Numbered from the stretch's first letter, positions 1 through 9,404 are shown. The stretch: 64,000 nucleotides of DNA from Martinezella lusitana (GCF_016901135.1 NZ_JAFEVL010000025.1:54527-118526), one strand, 5' to 3'. Numbers and translations: made by a program. The notes: generated by a model from the sequence alone, not told the origin.

Positions 1-175
1 GCGACCTCTAGTGCTGTAATTCACCGATTTTATCAGCGATCCAAGACATATTTGTAGTTCACAGGGACGAACTACGGCATTTCGGCAGACATGCATGCAG
101 GCGAGAGCCTCCATCTGCGCGATTGTATCGTATACTCTGTAGATGAATGCACTGCAACGCGCATGACTCCGAATT
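1..175. other. No gene seen at left window edge
   Basis: I see no convincing gene in this stretch. It is the upstream region of the XRE regulator that starts at 176 and may hold its promoter. Confidence 0.5.
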
Positions 176-442
176 ATGAATATTCGAGAGATCTTCGCGC
201 TGAATCTGAGGACCCTGCGAAACGCCAAGAAGCTGTCGCAGGAGGAACTCGCGCTCCGCGCAAACGTCCATCGCACCTATGTCAGCTCTCTGGAACGGTG
301 TGTCTATAGCCCGACGATCGATATGGTCGATGGCCTCGCCCAAATCCTTGGTGTAGAAGCGTTCGAAATGCTCGTTTCAAAGCGCAATTCGGGCGAAAAG
401 AAGACGGCCAAGTCCGGTCCCGGATCATCCTCCAGTGCGTAA
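176..442 (+). CDS. XRE-family helix-turn-helix regulator
   Basis: An 88-residue protein that is almost entirely one HTH_3/XRE DNA-binding domain. Residues about 8-62 show the usual pattern: LRTLRNAKKLSQEELA forms the first helices, then RTYVSSLERCVYSPTIDMVDGLAQIL carries the recognition helix and the conserved E-R-x-x-x-x-P-T turn. The C-terminal 20 residues are Lys/Ser-rich and probably disordered. It stands alone, convergent with the peptidase operon on the other strand. Its target cannot be read from the sequence. Single-domain XRE proteins like this are common on rhizobial plasmids as stand-alone regulators or orphan antitoxins. Confidence 0.8.
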   Translation: MNIREIFALNLRTLRNAKKLSQEELALRANVHRTYVSSLERCVYSPTIDMVDGLAQILGVEAFEMLVSKRNSGEKKTAKSGPGSSSSA

Positions 443-540
443 ATTCGACGTGAGTGACGCTCGCTGCTCCAGATAGTCCTCGATTATACTGCCGCATAAT
501 AGCACGGGACTTTGCCGGTTCATGATTGCCTCTTTTGCGT

Positions 541-1812
541 CTATGCCCTCTGGCCGTCGCTGTCGTGTTCCGCTCCAAGCGTGCACAGCATCAGAGCGGT
601 TTCATAGGATTTTTCGAAAGCGGGGACGGGCAAGAATTCGAAGCGCGAATGGAAATTATAGGCGCCGGTGAAGAAATTCGGGGTGGGCAATCCCCGCGCC
701 GACAGCGCTGCCCCGTCGGTTCCTCCACGCATTGGAGTGAGCTTTTTTGCGATCCCAAGCCTGTCCAAAGCATTGAACAGCAGCTCGGCTGAGCGGTTAT
801 CGCCCTGGAGGTAGTCCCCGATGTTATGGTAGGTGTCGGCCACGCTATATTGCACCGATCCTGAAGGATATTGCGACGCGATCCGTTCCACGACTTCGCC
901 GATACGCTGTTTCCGCTGCTCGAATTTGGACTTGTCGAAATCGCGGATCATGACCTTGAGCCGGGCTTCGCTGTCGTTTGCAACAAGGTCCTTGAACCAA
1001 AAATAACCTTCGCGTTTCTCGGTACATTCAGGTGTGTCGCTGCGGTCGAAGTGGGACATGAAATCAAGTGCCATCAGCAGCGGATTGACCAGCACGCCCT
1101 TTGCCGACATCGGATGGGCACTGACGCCCGTAAAGACGATCTCGCCGGATGCGGCGTTAAAATTCTCCACAACGACTTCGCCAAGCTCGCAGCAATCGAT
1201 AGTGTAGGCAAAGTCGCATGGGAAGCGGCTCAGATCGAGCGCCTTGGCGCCCCGCAGGCCGATTTCCTCGTCCGGAACGAAGGCGACAAAAATGTCGCCG
1301 TGAGGCTGCGACGGCTCAAGCCTGGCAAGGAGGGTCATGATGACCGCGATGGCTGCCTTGTTATCCGCTCCGAGTACGCTGGTGCCGTTGCTGACAATAA
1401 TATCCTCGCCCTGCCAGGGAATAATCTCCGGATGTTCCGCGATCCGCAACCAGATGTCTTTCGCCGGGTTGAGGCAGAGATCCCGCCCCTCGAAGCGTTT
1501 GATCTGAGGCCGGATGACGGCGGAGAGGCCGACATCGACCGTATCGAGATGCGCGATGAAACCGATGCGTGGAGCGCTCGACCGGTTACCGCGCTTTACG
1601 CCCATCACAATGGCCTGCTCGTCAACCACGACGTCATCAACGCCGAGGCTGCGCAGTTCCTCCGCCAGTAGCTTGGCGAGTTCAAGCTGCCCCGGAGAAG
1701 AGGGCAGATGCGTTGAAGTGGCGTTACTCTGGCTTTCAATGGCAACGTAGCGGAAAAACCGAGCGACAAGTTCATCGCGAATGCCCATCGTGTCTTGTTC
1801 AGTCGAATACAT
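541..1812 (-). CDS. pepT: Peptidase T, tripeptide aminopeptidase (M20B)
   Basis: A 423-residue cytoplasmic di-zinc metallopeptidase that removes the N-terminal residue from tripeptides. The M20B metal ligands can be followed: His88 and Asp90 in GFIAHLDTVD, the bridging Asp150 in LGADNKAA, the Glu182-Glu183 pair in PDEEIG (catalytic base plus ligand), Asp206 in YTIDCCELG, and a late His near residue 388 in NFHSRFEF. Length fits the PepT family (about 410). An alternative start eight residues in (MGIRDEL) is equally plausible. It is the last gene of the peptide-uptake operon, 67 bases after the CapA-like gene, which suggests it hydrolyses the imported peptides. Confidence 0.9.
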   Translation of the reverse strand: MYSTEQDTMGIRDELVARFFRYVAIESQSNATSTHLPSSPGQLELAKLLAEELRSLGVDDVVVDEQAIVMGVKRGNRSSAPRIGFIAHLDTVDVGLSAVIRPQIKRFEGRDLCLNPAKDIWLRIAEHPEIIPWQGEDIIVSNGTSVLGADNKAAIAVIMTLLARLEPSQPHGDIFVAFVPDEEIGLRGAKALDLSRFPCDFAYTIDCCELGEVVVENFNAASGEIVFTGVSAHPMSAKGVLVNPLLMALDFMSHFDRSDTPECTEKREGYFWFKDLVANDSEARLKVMIRDFDKSKFEQRKQRIGEVVERIASQYPSGSVQYSVADTYHNIGDYLQGDNRSAELLFNALDRLGIAKKLTPMRGGTDGAALSARGLPTPNFFTGAYNFHSRFEFLPVPAFEKSYETALMLCTLGAEHDSDGQRA

Positions 1813-1879
1813 TCCATTCCCTCATCGGCGACGAATGATGATGTTCTCGGGCACCAGTATCCTGTGAGTATCCGGCGGA

Positions 1880-3118
1880 TCAGCAGATGCGAAGAATACC
1901 TATCCCGCCTTCCAGTTCGATTTGCGCGCCCAGATTTGCGGACTGCTCCTTGAATCGTTTCAGGATTCTCGTCGCACGCTCTCCCGTCGCAAGGTGTGGA
2001 ACCAGTCGACTTTCGAGCAAGCGATCCTTCAATCCGTCTTCTCCGCCGATCACGATCGGATAGAATCTGATGTCGATCAGATCGTTATCCTGCCCGTAAG
2101 AGCACAAGCCGACAACACTCTCCCACACTTCAGGCGCTCGCCAGGTCGATTTCTCCGACCTCACATGGAAGATGAAATTGCCGAGACTGTAAAAAATCGG
2201 ACGGCGCCGATAGATTTCCACGGGTTGAAGCACTGGTGCGCCATGGCTGACGAACATGGCAGCACCCGCGTCGATGCACTGTCTTGCAACGCCACTGACC
2301 CACTCCGGTACCTCGTACCAGTCGGAAGCCCAGTGATGGTGGTGCAGATAGGCTATGACGAGGTAGCCATCCCTGGCGGCAGAAGCGATCGCCTCGAGGT
2401 TCCGGGTAAGGTCGTTTTCATCGATCTTGACGCTTCTGCCGAAGCTGTCGGCTCGTTTGAAGATTGCCCGCGAAATACCGATCTCCTCAAGCGGATCGAC
2501 AAGCGGCGGATCATCCGGCTGGCTATCATTGGTGAGGTCGATCGCCGTGTAGCCGACACTCTCCCGAATGGAGCGAAGCTGTCCGAAGGCCGCGTCATCG
2601 ACCTCGATGACTTGCGACAGACGCAGCCGGTTCACGCCAGGACGCTCAGGCCGGCCTACGTCTACATTCGCCGCATACATGAAGTCGGGACCTGGACCTC
2701 CGTCCATCGCGACGATGGCGACACGCCGCCCACCAATCGTTCCAGTGCCTGCCCGCGAAGCCTCGAATTGGTTGCGGCCGAGACCCGCATGGAGGAAGCC
2801 TCGCTTCTCGACCTCTTCCAGGGTCGAGAGCACACCGGATGGGCCAAGATCGAAGGCATGGTTGTTCGAAAGCGAAAGTGCGCGAAACCCGATCCCCTGG
2901 AGCGCATCCAGGATGACAGGATCGCTACAGCCGAAGAATGATCCCTTGAGCGGCCATCCTCCGTGGCTGCCAAGGATCGTTCCCTCGAAATTGGTGAACG
3001 AAAGATCCGCCTGGTGAAGCAGGGCCTGAACCTCCTGAAACGCCGAAGCTCGGATAGCGCGGATGTCGTATTTTATGAGCGATTGGCCCGTGACGGCCAA
3101 TGTGAACCTGTCAGTCAT
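1880..3118 (-). CDS. CapA-family (PGA_cap) metallophosphoesterase-like protein
   Basis: A 412-residue member of the CapA/YwtB family, with a calcineurin-like metallophosphoesterase fold. Visible family motifs are LSFTNFEGT near residue 40, LSLSNNHAFDLG near 80-92, a histidine run LHHHHW near 256, VSHGAPV near 290 and FYSLGNFIF near 310. There is no signal peptide or membrane anchor, unlike the CapA subunit of poly-gamma-glutamate synthases, so it is probably cytoplasmic. It lies 89 bases after the ABC ATPase and before pepT, with no capB or capC nearby. This argues for a role in processing an imported peptide or gamma-glutamyl compound rather than capsule synthesis. That role is inference; its substrate is unknown. 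Confidence 0.75.
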   Translation of the reverse strand: MTDRFTLAVTGQSLIKYDIRAIRASAFQEVQALLHQADLSFTNFEGTILGSHGGWPLKGSFFGCSDPVILDALQGIGFRALSLSNNHAFDLGPSGVLSTLEEVEKRGFLHAGLGRNQFEASRAGTGTIGGRRVAIVAMDGGPGPDFMYAANVDVGRPERPGVNRLRLSQVIEVDDAAFGQLRSIRESVGYTAIDLTNDSQPDDPPLVDPLEEIGISRAIFKRADSFGRSVKIDENDLTRNLEAIASAARDGYLVIAYLHHHHWASDWYEVPEWVSGVARQCIDAGAAMFVSHGAPVLQPVEIYRRRPIFYSLGNFIFHVRSEKSTWRAPEVWESVVGLCSYGQDNDLIDIRFYPIVIGGEDGLKDRLLESRLVPHLATGERATRILKRFKEQSANLGAQIELEGGIGILRIC

Positions 3119-3207
3119 AAGTCACCTTTTGCGGTAGTAAGAACCACCAATGTCTGGAAAGTTGGTATTCAAGGCCGAGCCCGGCGCGCCGGCGGCCTAA
3201 TTGGGCC

Positions 3208-4872
3208 TCAACAGGTGAACCGGCCGGGCCGGGCGTCGATGAGGGCGCGCGTGTAGGGATTTTGCGATTGTGAGAAGATGAAATCGGAAGGCCCAAAATC
3301 CTCGACCCGGCCGTCTTTGAAGATGTAGACGGAACTGCAGAGCTGCTGCACGACGGCGAGATCATGGGAGATGAAGATCATCGTCATTCCCTGCTCGGCA
3401 ATGATCTCCTTCAGGAGCCTGACGATTTCGGCCTGTACCGACACATCGAGAGCCGACGTGGGTTCGTCCGCAATGATGATCTCAGGCCTTGCCAGCAGCG
3501 CCCGGGCAATGCAAACGCGCTGCTTCTGGCCACCCGACAGCTGATGCGGATACCGGGTGAGCATGTTCCGGGCGAGACCGAGCCGGTCCATCATCCGTGC
3601 CGCCTCTCCCAACTCATCACTGGGATGCATGCCGGCACCAAACCGGATGCTTTCGCGCAGTGTCTCGCTGATGGTCATCCTGGGATTGAGCGACACCGCG
3701 GGATCCTGGAAGATCATCTGCGCGCGGCCGAGCAGGCGGTTGCGGCGGCCGCTCTTCGAAACATCGAACTCGTTTCCGCCGATTGTCACGCGTCCCACTG
3801 AGGCCGTGTCCAGTCCGGCGATAATCCGGCCGAGCGTCGTCTTTCCGCTTCCGCTCTCGCCGACAATGCCGATGATCGCACCACGTGGCAGCGCGATGCT
3901 CACATCGCGGAGGGCGAACTTCGCCATGTTCCGGCCAGGACGCCACGAGAACCCTTGTGGTGCGAAGGTCTTCGAAACACCGGCGGCGGCGAGCAATATG
4001 TCGTCGCCCTCCCCTCTCCCGAACGAAATGGTCCGGCTGCCATTGGCCTTCGCCGCTGTTGCCAAAGTCCTCAACCGCGGGACCGCTGCAAGCAGGCTGC
4101 GCGTATAGTCGTTCCTGGGCGCATCCAGAATGGTCGCGGTGTGATCCTGCTCGACCACCTGGCCCTTTTTCATGACGAGAACCCGGTCGGTAATCTCGGA
4201 CACCACCCCCATGTCATGGGTGACCAGAATGATGGAGACGCTCGTCTCGTCGACGAGAGTACGGAGAAGCTTCAGAATCTGCTTCTGAACCGTTGCATCC
4301 AGCGCCGATGTCGGCTCGTCGGCGATGATGATGTGGGGAGATCCCGCCAGCGCGATGGCAATGACCACCCGTTGCCTTTGCCCTCCGGAGAATTGGTGAG
4401 GATAGTTGCCGTATCGCTGCTGCGGCTCCGCAATTCCGACGCGGTCCAGGAGATCAAGGGCACGTTGACGCGCGGTACGCCGCGATAGAGAGCCGTCGAA
4501 CGCAAGAATTGTCTCCTCGATCTGCGCACCGACGCTCATCAAGGGATCAAGCGAGGCGGTATGATCCTGGAAGATGGCGGATATCCTCCGCCCTCGGATG
4601 GCGTGCCCCTCCCCTCCCATGGCGCCGATCGGCTTGCCGTCGAATTCGATCGTGCCGGACGTCCGCTGGAACTCAGCCGCAAGCAAGCCTAGGACGGCAT
4701 TGCCCAACGTCGATTTTCCAGCACCCGACTCGCCTATGATGCCGAGGATCTCTCCGCGCCGAAGCTCGAAGCTGACGTCAGACAGGATCGTAACCGGTCC
4801 GGATGCGGAGAGATGGCGAAGGCCGAGGTTCTTCACCTGAAGCAGAGGCATTGTTCCAGTTTCGTAAGTCAT
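3208..4872 (-). CDS. Peptide ABC transporter, fused double ATPase (DppD-DppF type)
   Basis: A 554-residue protein with two complete ABC ATPase domains, as in GsiA and YejF. Domain 1 has Walker A GESGAGKST (47-55), signature FSGGQRQRV and Walker B IIIADEPTSALD. Domain 2 begins near residue 300, with Walker A GESGSGKTT near 336, signature LSGGQKQRV and a second IIIADEPTSALD. An oligopeptide-type C-terminal extension (QNPYTRALIDA and NDYTRSLLAAVP) follows each domain. It powers the two permeases encoded just upstream. The start codon overlaps the end of the preceding permease gene by 4 bases, indicating translational coupling. Confidence 0.93.
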   Translation of the reverse strand: MTYETGTMPLLQVKNLGLRHLSASGPVTILSDVSFELRRGEILGIIGESGAGKSTLGNAVLGLLAAEFQRTSGTIEFDGKPIGAMGGEGHAIRGRRISAIFQDHTASLDPLMSVGAQIEETILAFDGSLSRRTARQRALDLLDRVGIAEPQQRYGNYPHQFSGGQRQRVVIAIALAGSPHIIIADEPTSALDATVQKQILKLLRTLVDETSVSIILVTHDMGVVSEITDRVLVMKKGQVVEQDHTATILDAPRNDYTRSLLAAVPRLRTLATAAKANGSRTISFGRGEGDDILLAAAGVSKTFAPQGFSWRPGRNMAKFALRDVSIALPRGAIIGIVGESGSGKTTLGRIIAGLDTASVGRVTIGGNEFDVSKSGRRNRLLGRAQMIFQDPAVSLNPRMTISETLRESIRFGAGMHPSDELGEAARMMDRLGLARNMLTRYPHQLSGGQKQRVCIARALLARPEIIIADEPTSALDVSVQAEIVRLLKEIIAEQGMTMIFISHDLAVVQQLCSSVYIFKDGRVEDFGPSDFIFSQSQNPYTRALIDARPGRFTC

Positions 4873-5744
4873 ACCGGACGGCTCCTTGGATCGAGACGAC
4901 GGCGAACGTCTTCACCGACGAGATTGATGCTTGCGATCAGGCCGAAGAGGGCGAGGCCGGGGAAAAGGCTGATCCAGTATTGACCGGTCAGAAGGTACTG
5001 GAACCCGTTTGCAACCGTGGAGCCGAGCGACGGCTTGTCGATCGGAACGCCAAGGCCGAGAAAGGACAAGGTTGCCTCGAGCGCGATGGCGTGGCCGACC
5101 TCGATCGGTATCAAGGTCACGGCCGGCGCGATGCTGTTCGGGAGCAGGTGGCGGAAGATGATCCTGGATGTCGGCAACCGCATCAGCCGGGCCGCGTCCA
5201 TGTAGGACTTATTCGTCTCGCTGAGCGCCACGCTTCGCGCCAATCTCGCATAGCTTGCCCATTGGGCGATGATCAGCGCCAGAATGATCCGGTCTATTCC
5301 TGGCCCGAGCGTAACGATCGCGATCAGGGCGACGAGGATCGTCGGCAGGCTGAGCTGAAGGTCGACCAACCGCATGATCACGATGTCGATCCATTTGCCG
5401 AAATAAGAGGCGCTGACGCCGGCCGTCAGCCCGATCAGGGCAGCAGCAGCCGCACTCGTGACAGACACGACCAGGCTGATGCGCAAGCCATAGAGGATAC
5501 AGCTGACGATGTCCCTGCCGAGCCCGTCCGTCCCGAGCAGGTAGAGATAGCCGCCGCTCCCCCAGGTGCCTGGAGGAGAGGATGCCTCCCATCCATAGAT
5601 TTGCAGGGGATCGTATGGGTTTTGCGGCGCGATCGCTGGGGCAGTAAGGGCGAGCAGGACATAGGTTGCAAGCAGGATCTTGGACGGAGTTAGCACCTGC
5701 CGCTGAGGACGCCGGTTCAACGCCCGGAGAATATGAGCTTTCAT
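4869..5744 (-). CDS. Peptide ABC transporter permease (DppC type)
   Basis: A 291-residue inner-membrane permease of the BPD_transp_1 family, OppC/DppC subfamily. It has an N-terminal membrane segment (ILLATYVLLALTAPAIAP), a periplasmic stretch containing the GTDGLGRD-type motif (LLGTDGLGRDIVS), and a five-helix core with the EAA loop (EATLSFLGLGVP) that contacts the ATPase. It pairs with the DppB-type permease encoded 11 bases upstream. Typical substrates of the family are di- and oligopeptides, some opines and nickel chelates; the exact substrate cannot be told from sequence. Confidence 0.92.
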   Translation of the reverse strand: MKAHILRALNRRPQRQVLTPSKILLATYVLLALTAPAIAPQNPYDPLQIYGWEASSPPGTWGSGGYLYLLGTDGLGRDIVSCILYGLRISLVVSVTSAAAAALIGLTAGVSASYFGKWIDIVIMRLVDLQLSLPTILVALIAIVTLGPGIDRIILALIIAQWASYARLARSVALSETNKSYMDAARLMRLPTSRIIFRHLLPNSIAPAVTLIPIEVGHAIALEATLSFLGLGVPIDKPSLGSTVANGFQYLLTGQYWISLFPGLALFGLIASINLVGEDVRRRLDPRSRPV

Positions 5745-5755
5745 GGCAGTTCCCT

Positions 5756-6733
5756 TTATGAGGCCAGGCGCACGCGCGGGTCGAGCACGGCATGGAAGAG
5801 GTCGACAAAGGCATTCAGGGCCACAAACGCGACCGAGATGAAGGTCAGTGTCGCCATGACCACCGGCCTATCGAGAAGCTGGATGGAGTCGATCAGAAGC
5901 TTTCCGACGCCCGGCCACGAGAAAATCGATTCCACCACCACCGCGAAAGCGAGCATGCCGCCGAATTGCAGGCCGATGATCGTCACGATCGGCACGCTGA
6001 TATTCGGCAGGGTGTGGCGAAGCAGGATCGTTCGTGAGGAAAGCCCCTTCGCACGGCAAAACCGCGTAAAGTCCAGGCTCTCGACCTCGATCGTGCCGGA
6101 TCGCGAAAGCCGCGCGATGAGCGCGATGTTCGGTATCGCCAGTGCAAGTGCCGGAAGAACCATGTGCCAGGCGCCGTCCTTGGTCAGGACGCTCCACTCC
6201 TGCCCGAGGAAACTAGCCGTCGCGCCCCTGCCCCCGGATGGAAACCAGCCCGTCAGGATGGCGCCGGTGAGGATCAGCATCATGCTCAGCCAGAATGATG
6301 GGACGCTCAATGCGAACACGCTCGATCTCAGGACGCTCCGGTCGAGCAGCGTTCCTCTCCTCCGGCCGGCCAGGAGCCCCACTCCTGTTCCGGCCGGAGC
6401 CGCGATGAGCATCGCGATACATGCGAGCTCAAGCGTCGCGGGAAGCTTGCTCATGACCAGCTGGAGGGCTGGCAGATGATAGATATAGGAGGTTCCGAAG
6501 TTCCCATGGACGACATTGCTAATGAAGAGGAAGTACTGGCGCCAGATTGGCTGATCCAGTCCGAGCGCGACCGTCGCGCGCCGGATGTCCTCAGGCGTGG
6601 CGGTTTCGATGTTGACGATATTGAAGACTGGATTGCCGATGCTGTGAATGCCGATGAAGCCGATCAACGACATGGTGAGGAGAAGAAGGAAGGCTTGGCC
6701 CAGCCTTCCCAACGCAGCTGAAATCAAGGCCAT
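5756..6733 (-). CDS. Peptide ABC transporter permease (DppB type)
   Basis: A 325-residue inner-membrane permease of the OppB/DppB subfamily. The N-terminal helix (LLLLTMSLIGFIGIHSIG) is followed by the family's periplasmic domain (DIRRATVALGLDQPIWRQYF then GNFGTSY) and the transmembrane core, ending in the usual DPRVRLAS tail. The EAA-type loop can be seen near TRFCRAKGLSSRTI. It starts 6 bases after the stop of the substrate-binding protein gene and is followed by the DppC-type gene after 11 bases, so the transporter genes form one transcript. Confidence 0.92.
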   Translation of the reverse strand: MALISAALGRLGQAFLLLLTMSLIGFIGIHSIGNPVFNIVNIETATPEDIRRATVALGLDQPIWRQYFLFISNVVHGNFGTSYIYHLPALQLVMSKLPATLELACIAMLIAAPAGTGVGLLAGRRRGTLLDRSVLRSSVFALSVPSFWLSMMLILTGAILTGWFPSGGRGATASFLGQEWSVLTKDGAWHMVLPALALAIPNIALIARLSRSGTIEVESLDFTRFCRAKGLSSRTILLRHTLPNISVPIVTIIGLQFGGMLAFAVVVESIFSWPGVGKLLIDSIQLLDRPVVMATLTFISVAFVALNAFVDLFHAVLDPRVRLAS

Positions 6734-6739
6734 GATCGT

Positions 6740-8332
6740 TCACTCCGTCGCTGGAAGCGTCTGCATCGCGGTCGTCCAGCCGCGGGGGTGCATCGCATAG
6801 GAGCCAACCCGCGGGCCGTAACCGACGATATGATGGAAGTGGTAGAGGGGAATGATCGGCTGGTCGGCCATCACGACATCCGTCGCGTCGGCGAGCGCCT
6901 TGTTCCGCTCCGGGCCTTCCTGGATGCTTTCCGCCTTTGCGAGCATCGCGTCGAAAGCGTCGTTCCGATAATGCCCAAAATTCAAGGCTCCGGTTCCACG
7001 TTCGGTATTTGGCGACGCCAGCAGAGCATGGAGAATGATATCGACTGCCTCGCCTGAGGTGCCGCCGTACCAGACGCCATAGTCGCCGCTAGCTCGCTTG
7101 GTATTGAACACCGAGAACGGAAAGACAGCAGGCTGGACGGCGACGCCGATGCGTGCCCAGCTTTGCGCGATGGCCTGGAGGCTTTCGCTATCGCCGGGAT
7201 AACGGCCAGTAGGTCCGGCGAGAACGACGTTGAAGCCGTTTGGAAAGCCGGCCTTTGCGAGAAGCGCTTTTGCTTTGTCATAATGCGGAGATTCAGGCTT
7301 CAGATTTACCGAAGTGCCCGGCAGTCCGCCCGGGAAAGCCTGCGCGGCGGCTGTGCCGTAACCGGCAAGGATCTTGTCGACGAGAATTCCGCGATCCGTT
7401 GCCATCGCAAGCGCGCGCCTCACCGAGGGGTCCTTGAAGGGATTGGCGATCTGCTCACCCGATTTGCTCGTCACGCCGGGGAGCGTCGCTCTTTCCACGT
7501 CGAATTGCAGGAAATTGATGCGCGCCGCACTGATGCTCGCGATCCTGGCACCACGCTGTTTCAGCGACGCTACGTCGCGTGCCGGAATGGCGTCTGCGAT
7601 GTCGACATCCCCGGTGGTCAATGCCGCCACGCGCGCGGCAGGGTTTTCGATAATCCGGAACGTCACTGCTGACCAAGCGGGTTTTCCGCCCCAATAGTCG
7701 TCGTTCCGCGTGAGCTTCAGCATCTCGCCGGAACTCCAGCTCTCGAACCTGTAAGGTCCTGTGCCGACGGGAGGACTACCAGAGTTGAGCTCCTCCGTGG
7801 TCTGGAACCCCGGCCCCGGCCGGTGCATGACGAAGATTGAGGAGAGCGATAGCGGCAGGTTCGGGACATTGCCGTTCGTGTCGATGACGACGGTAAGAGG
7901 ATCGGGCGCCGAAACCGCCTTGATCCCGCTTACATAGGAGCGAAAGCCGCCGGTTGGCGAATTCAGGAAGTCCCGAATGCGCTCGATCGTGTAGACGACG
8001 TCGTCCGCGGTGAAAGGCGAGCCATCATGGAAGCGGACATTCTGCCGCAGCTTGAATTCCCATTGCGTGTCTGACGTCGCACGCCAGGAGACGGAAAGGC
8101 CGGGCTTCAGATCGAGATGCTCGTCCTGATAGACAAGCCGCTCATAAATATGGGAGAGCAGCGAGGTATTCTCGTTGAGATTTGCGTAATGCGGATCGAG
8201 CGTCATCAACTTGTACGAAGTCGCGATTCGAAGCTCCTGTGCCTGTGCCGGCCCCGAGAGAACGCTCCAGGCCGCAAGCGAGATCAGCAACGCGGACAAC
8301 AGAAGCGAACAAAATGAATTCCCTTGTTTCAT
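6740..8332 (-). CDS. Peptide ABC transporter substrate-binding protein (SBP_bac_5)
   Basis: A periplasmic binding protein of about 530 residues (extracytoplasmic family 5, DppA/OppA type). I chose the ATG at 8332, which begins MKQGNS, because it gives a normal Sec signal peptide (LLLSALLISLAAW, cleavage after AQA-QE); an in-frame ATG at 8374 adds 14 unneeded residues. Family signatures are the mature start LRIATSYKLMTLDPHYAN, the FHDGSPFTADDVVYTIERI motif and RALAMATDRGILVDKIL. It delivers peptide to the permeases encoded directly downstream. The operon's nucleases and peptidases suggest peptides rather than metals or sugars. Confidence 0.92.
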   Translation of the reverse strand: MKQGNSFCSLLLSALLISLAAWSVLSGPAQAQELRIATSYKLMTLDPHYANLNENTSLLSHIYERLVYQDEHLDLKPGLSVSWRATSDTQWEFKLRQNVRFHDGSPFTADDVVYTIERIRDFLNSPTGGFRSYVSGIKAVSAPDPLTVVIDTNGNVPNLPLSLSSIFVMHRPGPGFQTTEELNSGSPPVGTGPYRFESWSSGEMLKLTRNDDYWGGKPAWSAVTFRIIENPAARVAALTTGDVDIADAIPARDVASLKQRGARIASISAARINFLQFDVERATLPGVTSKSGEQIANPFKDPSVRRALAMATDRGILVDKILAGYGTAAAQAFPGGLPGTSVNLKPESPHYDKAKALLAKAGFPNGFNVVLAGPTGRYPGDSESLQAIAQSWARIGVAVQPAVFPFSVFNTKRASGDYGVWYGGTSGEAVDIILHALLASPNTERGTGALNFGHYRNDAFDAMLAKAESIQEGPERNKALADATDVVMADQPIIPLYHFHHIVGYGPRVGSYAMHPRGWTTAMQTLPATE

Positions 8333-8495
8333 TATCGAGTTCCCATTTTTTTGAATTTTTGGCGCAGCCAGCACCGGCGCGGCGGAAGAGGTTCCACCAC
8401 GTATTCATCACTGGAGCGATGTCCTCAGAGATCCGGCATCGCAGCCGCCACTTGGCCCAAGCGCGACTTGGACTGCAGGCTGGTGCTGATCGCTC

Positions 8496-9035
8496 CTACG
8501 TCGCTACGCCGGAATGCGAGAAGGACATTTCCACATCGATCTTCAGCAGATCGGCAATGACGGAACGGATTTGCGGCCACGGATAATCATCGCTGATGAG
8601 CGAGGGTTGCCACTTGGTGACAACGGCATGGAGTTTCGCGGTTGCGCCGATGATCGATTCCGCCGGCGTATCCCACAAGGTTTCCGCGACCTCGTCTTCG
8701 AGGGTAAATGCACGCCGTTCTTCTTGGAGCGCGTCGCTGTATCCGAGGTCTTCGTCGGCAGGCTTCCCTGCGTCGGCTGCGTGCAGCGGTGATCCGACCA
8801 TCGAGAAGAGCTTGGTTTCGAGCCCCTGCTGTCGCAGGCATGATTCGATCACATGTTGCCGGGCCGCACACCATTCGCGCCAGATCGTGAACGCGAGATC
8901 GTCATTGCAAACGTCCAACGGCGCGGTGAGCGAGGCTGCAAGCTCCGGATATGTGGGTAAAGACGTCGCCACGAAGGAATGGAAGTCTCTCCGGGTGACC
9001 GGAGGCAAAGTTCTGCTATTGTCGGAATCAGTCAT
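8496..9035 (-). CDS. Conserved hypothetical protein, 179 aa
   Basis: A 179-residue soluble, acidic protein with no signal peptide or membrane segment. I recognise no catalytic motif. It is rich in Trp, Asp and Glu, with an alpha-helical look (LAFTIWREWCAARQHVIESCL and EDEVAETLWDTPAESIIGATAKLHAVVTK, read as separate helices). The codon use resembles its neighbours, so it is probably real. It lies upstream of the peptide operon on the same strand, 163 bases before the binding-protein gene, and is divergent from the small XRE gene at 9159. Confidence 0.6.
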   Translation of the reverse strand: MTDSDNSRTLPPVTRRDFHSFVATSLPTYPELAASLTAPLDVCNDDLAFTIWREWCAARQHVIESCLRQQGLETKLFSMVGSPLHAADAGKPADEDLGYSDALQEERRAFTLEDEVAETLWDTPAESIIGATAKLHAVVTKWQPSLISDDYPWPQIRSVIADLLKIDVEMSFSHSGVAT

Positions 9036-9117
9036 GATCCGAGCTCCTGACAGCTTGGTTGTGGTTAGGCTGTATCCGGTGTTGCAAGCGCCGGGTGCAG
9101 CCGAGTGATGCTTTTAG

Positions 9118-9129
9118 TACCATGTGGTA
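9118..9129. promoter_or_regulatory. Palindrome upstream of XRE gene, possible operator
   Basis: TACCATGTGGTA has 5-base perfect arms around a TG centre. It sits 29 bases before the start of the XRE gene at 9159 and 83 bases before the divergent 179-residue gene, a position suited to autoregulation. Binding is inferred from symmetry only. Confidence 0.35.
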
Positions 9130-9158
9130 ATATAGTTTACAATGAGAAATAAGAAAAA

Positions 9159-9404
9159 ATGAATGGAATAACCGGAGCTCAAATTCGAGCGGCGAGAGCG
9201 CTGCTCAGATGGACTGCGGAAGATCTCGCGAAGTCCACTGGTATTGGTGTCATGACGGTACGTCGCGCGGAAGCTGAAGACGGGCAGCCGTCGATTACAG
9301 CAGCAAACTTGAAACTGATCAGGATAACTCTGGAGGATGCCGGCATTGAATTCATTGCACGCAATGGCGGTGGGGTCGGCGTGCGATTCAAGAAGCCGGA
9401 ATGA
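9159..9404 (+). CDS. Small XRE-family HTH regulator
   Basis: An 81-residue helix-turn-helix protein. ITGAQIRAARALLRWTAEDLAK and then GIGVMTVRRAEAEDG match the first helix and recognition region of the short rhizobial XRE regulators, which end in an LEDAGIEFI segment as here (LEDAGIEFIARNGGGVGVRFKKP). No strong ribosome-binding site precedes the ATG, only an A-rich stretch. A truncated homologous N-terminus follows at 9427. A HipA-type module begins 220 bases downstream on the same strand, but its own antitoxin is a different gene. Confidence 0.8.
   Translation: MNGITGAQIRAARALLRWTAEDLAKSTGIGVMTVRRAEAEDGQPSITAANLKLIRITLEDAGIEFIARNGGGVGVRFKKPE

Noticed and set aside
1880..3118. CapA as part of a poly-gamma-glutamate capsule synthase
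   Set aside because: There is no signal anchor and no capB, capC or capE nearby, and the gene belongs to a transport/peptidase operon.
4803..5693. Plus-strand open frame opposite the permease genes
   Set aside because: The minus-strand permease and ATPase genes have clear family motifs. The product here is Arg/Asp/Gln-rich shadow sequence.
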